In this document: one piece after another, positions 53,447 to 64,000 of the stretch
How positions within the stretch are numbered: position 1 is the stretch's first letter
How the letters are laid out: each line of letters begins with the position of its first letter
Assembly (NCBI RefSeq): GCF_007995245.1
Contig: NZ_VCBA01000012.1
Coordinates: forward strand, 1 to 64,000
Source: Tateyamaria sp. syn59
GTDB lineage: Bacteria > Pseudomonadota > Alphaproteobacteria > Rhodobacterales > Rhodobacteraceae
Reading direction: 5' to 3'
Length of the DNA stretch: 64,000 nucleotides
Translations under genes and position numbers: made by a program
Notes under the pieces: generated by a model
What the model saw: only the letters and a program-made list of their open reading frames with translations
What the model was told of the DNA's origin: nothing
Databases searched by the model: none

Positions 53447-54703
53447 TCATTCTCCCGGAACCAGGGTTGCATCAGAAGTCTCCGCCGCCCGCATCACGCG
53501 GGAAGCAACAATAGCCGCGCACAGGAACAGCGCCGCCTCGATCGTAAACACCGTGCCATAAGCCGCCGCATCGGGCAGGATCATGCGGGTGAGGTCCAGC
53601 ATGCCGGTGGCGACCAGACCGGCCAGACCGGCAGCAATCGCCTGCGCTGCACCAAAGACACCCATGCGCACGCCGGTCGAGCGTGCATGCGCCGCCGCAA
53701 GCTGCATCATCGACCCGACAGCGCCCACGACAAACAGTCCGTTGCCCAGGCCAAGAGCGACCGTCGAGGGGACCAGCGGCATCCCGGCCCCAAGGCCGAG
53801 CAGCCCAAGCGCCGAAATCACACAGCCCGTCACCGCCCAGAACCGCAAGCTGCCGATCCGCAGATGCGACAGCACCCCGGCCCCGATCATACCCATTAGG
53901 GCCGCTCCATCCTTGCCGCCTGACAGCTTGGTGCTGTCCTCAGGGCTCAGACCATGCACATGCCCGGCAAAGGGTTCAAAGATCAGTTCGGACAGGTAGA
54001 AGGCGAGGATCGACAGGAACACAAATCCAGTGAACCGCCGCGCCACCGGGTCGGCCCATGTATGCTTCAACGCTGCCACCAGCGGCGTGTCATCCACCAC
54101 ATGCTCGAACTCCGCATGGCTTTCCACACCCATCGTCGCGATGACACACAGCAGGAACGCAATACAGCACACGGCGGCCACCACCCAAACGAGCCGCTCG
54201 GGGCTGTAGGGTTCGAGCGCAATGCCCGTGCCCACCGAAGCAAAGATCGCCCCCGCAATCAGCAAAAGCCACGCCAGTGTCGCCGCGGCACCCTTGCGCG
54301 GACCGGTCACGCAGGCGAGCAACGCCAGGAACGACGTACCCGCAGCCCCAATGCCCAGCCCGATGGCGATATAGGCAAACACCCAAACGGTCAGCGCCAT
54401 AGTCACAGACGTTTCAGCCAGCAGGATGCCCCAAGCCGCGCCCAGAACACCCAGACCCACCAGCGCGATACCACCGAGGATAAACGGCGTCCGCCCACCC
54501 TTTACATCCGACCGATGCCCCCAAACGGGCCGCGTCAATTGCACACCGTAATGCAGCGCCACCAGCAAACCGGGCAGCAACGCAGGCAAGGCCAGCTCGA
54601 CCGTCATCAAACGGTTGAACAGGTTCACGGGCAAGGCCGCGAGGCCCCCGATGGCGGCATTCACCAGGCACAGCCGCACCAACATGCCCCACCCCGCCGT
54701 CAT
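53447..54703 (-). CDS. PucC/Bch2-type MFS family protein
   Basis: A 418-residue membrane protein with about twelve helices, the BCD/PucC-type permease found between bchG and bchP in purple bacteria. FNRLMTVELALPALLPGLLVALHYGVQ and HRSDVKGGRTPFILGG are typical. It probably delivers bacteriochlorophyll or assists LH complex assembly. ATGA overlap with bchG; the frame is open slightly further upstream. Confidence 0.88.
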   Translation of the reverse strand: MTAGWGMLVRLCLVNAAIGGLAALPVNLFNRLMTVELALPALLPGLLVALHYGVQLTRPVWGHRSDVKGGRTPFILGGIALVGLGVLGAAWGILLAETSVTMALTVWVFAYIAIGLGIGAAGTSFLALLACVTGPRKGAAATLAWLLLIAGAIFASVGTGIALEPYSPERLVWVVAAVCCIAFLLCVIATMGVESHAEFEHVVDDTPLVAALKHTWADPVARRFTGFVFLSILAFYLSELIFEPFAGHVHGLSPEDSTKLSGGKDGAALMGMIGAGVLSHLRIGSLRFWAVTGCVISALGLLGLGAGMPLVPSTVALGLGNGLFVVGAVGSMMQLAAAHARSTGVRMGVFGAAQAIAAGLAGLVATGMLDLTRMILPDAAAYGTVFTIEAALFLCAAIVASRVMRAAETSDATLVPGE

Positions 54704-55599
54704 GCCAGCCCCCTCAGAGCAAAGGCGGCGACCATCATCCCGGAGACATAAAGCAGCACGCCGGTGCCGTTGTACCACGGCGCCTTCGCCTTCGGATCAC
54801 GGAACATGATCGTCATGGCCCAGAACTGCAGCAACAGGACAATCGCAACACCCGCCGCATGCGCTGGCCGGTCCCAAAGCGCCAGCAAAGCGATCACCAC
54901 AGCCTGCGGCACCGCCATCACGACACAGGCCACCTGTGCCGCGCGGCGCGGACCAAGGGTGACGGGCAGTGAGTTCACACCCATCTTCCGATCACCCTCC
55001 AAAGCCTTGAAATCATTGAGGGTCATAATGCCATGCGCACCAAGCCCGTAAAGCAGCGCCACCAGCAGAACCTCCCACCGCAGCGCACCGGCGGCCAGCA
55101 CGGCAGCCCCCGTGATCCACGGCAACGTCTCGTAACTCAGACCAACCAGTCCCGGACCCCACCAGCCCGACCGCTTCAAACGCACAGGTTCGGCGGAATA
55201 GGCCCAGGCCGCCAGCACACCCGCAATCGTCGCGGCAAAGCCCCAAGGGCCCAGCTGCCAGCCGACGAACAAGGACAGGGCGGACATCGCCAGCGCGATC
55301 CACAGCCCCCACCGGCCCGGAATGCGGCCCGACGGGATCGGACGGTCAGGCTCGTTGATGGCATCCACATGCCGGTCGCACCAATCATTGGCGGCCTGGC
55401 TCATCCCGCAGACGATGGGACCGGCCAGCAGAACACCCAAAAGCACAAGATGCCACTGGCCCGCGGGCGACGCCCCGGACGAAATCACACCGCAGACATA
55501 GGCCCACATCGGCGGGAACCACGTGATCGGTTTGATCAGGCGCAGGGCGGCGGCAGGCTCGGGAAATCGGCGCGCAGGTAAAGAAGGGCTGACATCCAT
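54700..55599 (-). CDS. bchG: Bacteriochlorophyll synthase (esterifying prenyltransferase)
   Basis: A 299-residue UbiA-family membrane enzyme attaching the isoprenoid tail to bacteriochlorophyllide. The substrate motif NDWCDRHVDAINEPDRPIPS and the second DFKALEGDRKMG motif are present, with about nine hydrophobic segments. A PpsR site begins two bases upstream of its ATG, so expression is presumably repressor-controlled. Confidence 0.95.
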   Translation of the reverse strand: MDVSPSLPARRFPEPAAALRLIKPITWFPPMWAYVCGVISSGASPAGQWHLVLLGVLLAGPIVCGMSQAANDWCDRHVDAINEPDRPIPSGRIPGRWGLWIALAMSALSLFVGWQLGPWGFAATIAGVLAAWAYSAEPVRLKRSGWWGPGLVGLSYETLPWITGAAVLAAGALRWEVLLVALLYGLGAHGIMTLNDFKALEGDRKMGVNSLPVTLGPRRAAQVACVVMAVPQAVVIALLALWDRPAHAAGVAIVLLLQFWAMTIMFRDPKAKAPWYNGTGVLLYVSGMMVAAFALRGLA

Positions 55600-55600
55600 G

Positions 55601-55618
55601 TGTCAACTATGGCTGACA
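55601..55618. promoter_or_regulatory. PpsR site at the bchG start
   Basis: TGT-N12-ACA palindrome ending one base from the bchG start codon, in the 51-base ppsR-bchG gap. Placement suggests a roadblock on readthrough from ppsR, or a promoter located within ppsR. Confidence 0.6.
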
Positions 55619-55650
55619 CTTTGAGTCGGCGCAAGGGTGGCGCGATGTCG

Positions 55651-57066
55651 CTACCCGTTCTTGCTCAGCAGACCATACTTGCGCAGCTTGACGTAAAGCG
55701 ACTGCCGCGACAGGCCCAACATCTCGGCCGCCGCGACCCGGTTGTTGCGGGTCAGGTTGACAGCCGTCTCAATACACATCTTCTCAACCACATCCGTGGT
55801 TTCAGCCACAATCTCTTTCAGTGAGGCGGAGCCGACCAGATCCATCACATTGCGCCCCGGCTCCGGCATGCTGGCATTGCCACTGTCGGCCTTGCGCACC
55901 CCTTCCATACGACTGACATCGCGGATGATTAGCGCCACGGCCGGGTTCTCGGCGTCCTCAAGCGCCGTGGCCGACACCTCGACCGGCACACGCGCGCCCA
56001 GATCGTTCACCATCCGCGTGGCATAGACGCGCATCTGCCCACTGCGGGCTGCATTCTCAAGCAAGACACCCAGATCAATCTGCCCGCGCGCCAGGTATTC
56101 GGCCAGCGACTGCCCCACGACATCGGATAGATGCGTAGCCCCAACCAGATCAATGAACGCGTCATTGACGGACAGTGTCGTGCCGCGCGGATCCATGAAC
56201 ACAACCGCGTCCGTCGTCGCCTTGAACAGCGCAGCCGGATGATTGTTGGTCCCCGAGGCAACCGGGATCGCGTTCGCACTGACCAGACGACACATCATGA
56301 CCCGCTGGCCCGACGCCCGAAACAGAACGGGATTGAGGACAATCTCCTGCCGCGTGCGCGCACTCATGACCGTCACAGCCGCGCCATCGTCGGACAGGGT
56401 GGCATTCATCAGGCTCTCGGTCAGCTCGGCCGTCGAGCGATCCGAAAACAGACTGGCCAGTGATACGCCGGTCAACGCGTCGGGCTTCAACCCGAGCATT
56501 GCCGCCGCCTGCTTGTTCGCATCTTCGATCCGGCCGCTCTGCACCGAAACGAACACCACGGCATCATCGACATTCGACATAACCACGCGATACCGTGCAT
56601 CGAACTCCCGCCGCGCCTCGTACCCCTGCTCAAGCGCGATCTGCGCCTGCACCAGCTGCTGCTGCGTCTCGGCAATCGGGCGCAGGTCACGACCGAGCAA
56701 CAGAACAGCATTCTCTTGCCCGAACCGGTGAAAGGTATAACGGACAGGATACTGCCAGACAGCATTGTCGGAATGGTTCAACTCCAGCGGCTTTTTCGGC
56801 AACTGCCCGGCCATGTATGCATCATGGGCCAGCTGGAACTTCTCGATGCTCTCCTGCGTCAGGAAATCGACGACCGGTCGCCCTTCCCAATGCTTGAGAT
56901 TGCCAAAGCTGTCGTCCTGTGTGTTCAACAGCACGGACAGGATCATGCCCTCGGCCGACACGACCAGCGCAATGTCGGATGCGGCTGCGATTATGCTGCT
57001 GAGAAATTCAGGCTCAATGAGCGGAACAGATCCGCTCGTCCAAAAACTGCTGCCATCCGTCGTCAT
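55651..57066 (-). CDS. ppsR: Transcriptional repressor PpsR/CrtJ
   Basis: A 471-residue oxygen- and redox-responsive repressor of photosynthesis genes. An N-terminal domain and PAS domains (about 20-125, 155-265, 275-385) precede a Fis-type helix-turn-helix (NNRVAAAEMLGLSRQSLYVKLRKYGLL, about 441-467). Both Cys implicated in redox control are present: Cys259 in MMCRLV and Cys431 just before the HTH. It would bind the TGT-N12-ACA sites in this window, including that before bchG. Overlaps ppaA by 4 bases. Confidence 0.95.
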   Translation of the reverse strand: MTTDGSSFWTSGSVPLIEPEFLSSIIAAASDIALVVSAEGMILSVLLNTQDDSFGNLKHWEGRPVVDFLTQESIEKFQLAHDAYMAGQLPKKPLELNHSDNAVWQYPVRYTFHRFGQENAVLLLGRDLRPIAETQQQLVQAQIALEQGYEARREFDARYRVVMSNVDDAVVFVSVQSGRIEDANKQAAAMLGLKPDALTGVSLASLFSDRSTAELTESLMNATLSDDGAAVTVMSARTRQEIVLNPVLFRASGQRVMMCRLVSANAIPVASGTNNHPAALFKATTDAVVFMDPRGTTLSVNDAFIDLVGATHLSDVVGQSLAEYLARGQIDLGVLLENAARSGQMRVYATRMVNDLGARVPVEVSATALEDAENPAVALIIRDVSRMEGVRKADSGNASMPEPGRNVMDLVGSASLKEIVAETTDVVEKMCIETAVNLTRNNRVAAAEMLGLSRQSLYVKLRKYGLLSKNG

Positions 57067-57845
57067 CTGGGGCCCAACGCCTTCTGGCGTTTTGTCGTGA
57101 AACCGACAACATCCTTGGCCGTGTTCGTCACCAGATCGACGCCTGTTTGTTTTTTTATACCGTCAGTGACACCGGAGAACGCACCCCCCAAGGCAAGCAC
57201 AGGCGCCGGGTCACCATTATGTCTGATCTTTTTAACTGTTCCGCGTATGGTTTCAAGGGCCAGGGGCCGCGCGCAGGAAAACAGCACCATGTCAGGCCGG
57301 TCATACGCAACACGATCCACAAGCTGCTGTTGCGCCTCGTTGATGCTGACACTCACATCGCACCCGAGGCGCCGCAATTGGGCTGCCACGACGCTCGCCC
57401 CCAAAAAGTGCTGTTCGGCCTCCGGTACGACGACCAGCGCATGCAGGACGTTTGTCATGTCGGCGTGGTTGCGGGACAATCCCTGCGCCGCCTCACCCAA
57501 AAGCGCCTGCAGGCGCAGCGCGCCGATGGTCACGGCAGCGAAATCCAGGTCAGACGTCATCCACAACGCCCCCAGGTGTTCAGCTGCCTTCGGGATATAG
57601 ATGTCAATCAGCGCATCATTGGTCAGCCGGTAGGCCGCCATCTCATCCAACACCAGCCGTGCGTCAAATTCGACCCGACGCGTGACGGCCCGCACAAGAT
57701 AATCCATCGCGACCTGACGCGCACCGGCGCGACTGACCACCTGCCGATCGTTCAAGATCGAGATCACCTCGCTTGCCAGCGCGGCATGGTCGCAACTGCG
57801 CCCAATGGAGCCGCGGGTCGTGCCAAATGGGTCGTCCTGCGTCAT
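57063..57845 (-). CDS. ppaA: PpaA/AerR-type cobalamin-binding antirepressor
   Basis: A 260-residue protein with an N-terminal helical part and a C-terminal B12-binding SCHIC/AerR domain: VVPEAEQHFLGASVVAAQLRRLG with the candidate cobalamin-ligating His and VLFSCARPLALETI. In purple bacteria this partner modulates PpsR/CrtJ in response to light and B12. Divergent from bchF, with PpsR sites between. Confidence 0.92.
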   Translation of the reverse strand: MTQDDPFGTTRGSIGRSCDHAALASEVISILNDRQVVSRAGARQVAMDYLVRAVTRRVEFDARLVLDEMAAYRLTNDALIDIYIPKAAEHLGALWMTSDLDFAAVTIGALRLQALLGEAAQGLSRNHADMTNVLHALVVVPEAEQHFLGASVVAAQLRRLGCDVSVSINEAQQQLVDRVAYDRPDMVLFSCARPLALETIRGTVKKIRHNGDPAPVLALGGAFSGVTDGIKKQTGVDLVTNTAKDVVGFTTKRQKALGPR

Positions 57846-61526
<3,681 letters not shown>

Positions 61527-61537
<11 letters not shown>

Positions 61538-64000
61538 CACGCACATCAATGGGCGTCTGCCCGGCTACCGCGTGGTGATCATCACGCTGGACAGCCATGC
61601 CGCGGGCCCGGCCCGGCGGGCCATGGATGCGCTGGCCGTGGACTATCCCGGTCTCGACCTGCAGATCCACGCCGCCGCCGAATGGGGCGAGACCCCCGGC
61701 AGCTTCGAGGCGGCAGAAGACGCGGTGATGAACGCTGACATCATCATCGCGAACCTCCTGTTCCTCGAAGAGCACGTTTCGCGCATCCTGCCCGCCTTGC
61801 GCGCGCGCCGCGACGAGTGTGACGCCATGATCGGCGTCGTGGCTGATGCCGAGGTCGTCAAGCTGACCCGCATGGGCACCCTTGATATGCAGGCCCCGCC
61901 CTCAACCATGGGCAAGCTGATGAAGCGCCTGCGCGGCTCCTCCAAACCCTCGACCGAGGATGGGGCCAAGAAGATGGCGATGTTGCGCCGTCTGCCCAAG
62001 ATCCTCAAATTCATCCCCGGCAAAGCGCAAGACCTGCGCGCCTGGTTCCTCGTCATGCAATACTGGCTGGGTGGGTCGGACGACAATGTCCGGGCCATGA
62101 TCCAGTTCCTACTGAACCGCTACGCCACCTCCGCCGACTGGAGCGTGCGGCCCGAAGCGGCCCTGCCCATCGACTACCCTGATGTCGGCCTCTACCACCC
62201 GGATCTGCCCCAGCGCATCACCACCGACGCGGCAGACATCCCCGGCCCGAAAGGTGCCGAGATGACCGTCGGCATCGTCATGCTGCGCTCCTACGTGCTG
62301 GCCGGTGACACCGCGCACTATGATGGCGTGATCCGCGCGTTCGAGGCGCGCGGCATGCGCGTCCTGCCCGCCTTCTCCGGCGGTCTAGACGCCCGTCCCG
62401 CCATCGACACCTATTTCAAGGATCAGGTGGACGCGCTTGTGTCCCTGACGGGCTTCAGCCTCGTCGGCGGTCCCGCATATAATGACAACGAGGCGGCCAT
62501 TGACGTACTGGCTGACCTCGATGTGCCCTACCTCGCCGCCCACGCGCTCGAATTCCAGACGCTGGGCCAATGGGCAGGCAGCACCGGCGGTCTCGGCCCG
62601 ATTGAGACGACGATGCTCGTGGCCCTGCCCGAGCTGGACGGCGCCACCTGCCCCACCGTCTTTGGCGGACGGCTGGGGCCTGAAGGCTGCGATGGCTGCG
62701 CCCACACCTGTGCCGCGGGTGAGCCCAAGGCCATGGTTCCTTGCCAGGAACGGATCGACAGCCTCGCAGAAAAGGCCCTGCGCCTCGGTCGTCTGCGCCG
62801 GAAAGAGAATGCCGAGAAGAAGGTTGCCATTGTTCTCTTCGGCTTTCCACCCAACGCGGGCGCCGTAGGCACCGCCGCCTATCTCTCCGTTTTCGAAAGC
62901 CTTTTCAATACGTTGAAGGCGATGCAGGCACGCGGCTACCAGGTCGAACTGCCCGAAAGCGTCGACGCCCTGCGCGCGCAAGTCCTGCAAGGCAACGCCG
63001 CCCAATACGGGCAAGAGGCGAACGTGGCTGCCCATGTGGACGCCGACACCATCGTGCGCACCACACCGCCGCTCCACGCCATCGAAGCCGTCTGGGGCCC
63101 CGCCCCCGGTCGCATCCAATCCGACGGGCGCGGCGTCTTCGTGCTCGGCAAAGAGATGGGCAATGTGTTCATCGGCGTCCAACCCGCCTTCGGCTACGAA
63201 GGCGACCCGATGCGGCTGCTCTTTGAAAAAGGCTTCGCACCGACCCACGCCTTCACCACCTTCTACCTCTGGCTCCGCAACACCTACCAGGCCGACGCGG
63301 TGATCCACTTCGGCATGCACGGCGCGCTCGAATTCATGCCGGGCAAGCAGGCGGGCCTTGGCGCGCGCGACTGGCCCGACCGACTGATCGGGGAGATGCC
63401 GAACATCTACCTCTACGCCGCCAACAACCCGTCCGAAGCGTCGTTGGCCAAGCGCCGCTCAAACGCCGTGACAGTGACACACCTGACGCCGCCCCTGGCT
63501 CAATCCGGTCTCTATAAAGGGCTGGCGGAGCTGAAAGACTCCCTCACCCGCTGGCGCGAGATGGACAGCGATGATGGCGCCCGCACGGACCTCGAAGAGC
63601 TGATCGCCGAACAGGCCGACGCGGTGGACATGGGCGGCACGCCGCCTGATGCGCTCTGGCTCAAGCTGCTGGAAACCGAAGACGCGCTGATCCCCGATGG
63701 CCTGCATATCGTGGGACAACCGCTCAGCGATGCGGCGCGCGAAGAGTACTTGAACCTGATGCCCCACGCGGACGATGACACGCGGGCTCGCGTGGAAGAG
63801 TTGCTGCGTAACGAAACCGAACTTGCCGCCCTGATGACAGCGCTCGACGCGCGCTATATCCGCCCTGTCCCCGGCGGCGACCTCATCCGCTCGGCGGAAA
63901 TTCTGCCCACAGGCCGCAACATCCACGCTTTTGACCCGTTCCGCATGCCCACGGCCTTTGCCTGCCGCGACGGGATGAAACAGGCGCAACTGCTGCTCGA
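61527..64000 (+). CDS. bchH: Magnesium chelatase subunit H, truncated at window end
   Basis: The porphyrin-binding catalytic subunit of Mg-chelatase. About 824 codons are visible from ATG 61527, overlapping the bchB stop by 11 bases; the gene runs off the window (family length near 1,190 residues). Conserved stretches include [57 protein letters not shown] and [17 protein letters not shown]. With BchI and BchD from the other end of the window it completes the Mg-chelatase. Confidence 0.95.

Overview
The window carries most of a proteobacterial photosynthesis gene cluster (PGC) directly beside plasmid-type partition genes. Gene content and order (crtA, bchO-D-I, crtI-B, tspO, crtC-D-E-F, bchC-X-Y-Z, pufQBALMC, dxs, then idi, bchP, a pucC-like gene, bchG, ppsR, ppaA, bchF-N-B-H) match purple bacteria of the Rhodobacteraceae. 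A tetrahaem pufC instead of pufX, spheroidenone-type carotenoid genes, and the LysE, DoxX and ABC-transporter surroundings suggest an aerobic anoxygenic phototroph of the Roseobacter group. A ParA C-terminus and a complete ParB abut bchO, so the PGC probably lies on an extrachromosomal replicon; this is inferred, since no replicase is in the window.

Layout. 1-1.5 kb: parA end and parB. 1.5-5.9 kb (minus): bchO, bchD, bchI, crtA. 6.0-9.1 kb (plus): crtI, crtB, tspO. 9.2-12.5 kb (minus): a leucine-rich-repeat exported protein, crtC, crtD. 12.6-26.1 kb (plus): crtE, crtF, bchC, bchX, a 66-codon ORF, bchY, bchZ, pufQ, pufB, pufA, pufL, pufM, pufC, dxs. 26.2-51.1 kb: about 25 kb without photosynthesis genes, holding a 13-kb TetR-led ABC-transporter/catabolic operon (minus), a quinone reductase, a histone-deacetylase-like hydrolase, a substrate-binding protein, panB-panC, a metallo-beta-lactamase/rhodanese pair with a DoxX-like gene, and glpD-glpK. 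51.1-57.8 kb (minus): LysE exporter, idi, bchP, pucC-like, bchG, ppsR, ppaA. 58.1 kb to the end (plus): bchF, bchN, bchB and a truncated bchH.

How it works together. dxs and idi feed isoprenoid precursors; crtE-B-I-C-D-F-A make spheroidene/spheroidenone; bchI-D-H insert magnesium; bchN-B (with BchL outside the window) reduce protochlorophyllide; bchF, bchX-Y-Z and bchC convert chlorophyllide to bacteriochlorophyllide; bchG and bchP attach and reduce the tail; puf genes encode LH1 and the reaction centre. PpsR with its antirepressor PpaA would control these units through TGT-N12-ACA sites, seen at 5973-6015, 12554-12595, 14653-14696, 55601-55618 and 57933-58091.

Most unusual: (1) a perfect 16-bp palindrome, TGTCCCCGCGGGGACA, present eight times exactly and twice with one mismatch, nine of the ten copies in the first 3.6 kb and most of them inside coding sequence, a candidate centromere (parS) array or a protein-coding palindromic element; (2) a dispersed hairpin-plus-tail repeat with an in-frame copy inside bchB; (3) a small ORF with a perfect Shine-Dalgarno between bchX and bchY; (4) two genes of the TetR operon interrupted by in-frame stops, one a TGA after a conserved Cys where Trp is expected. 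I saw no tRNA, rRNA, CRISPR, transposase or integrase gene.
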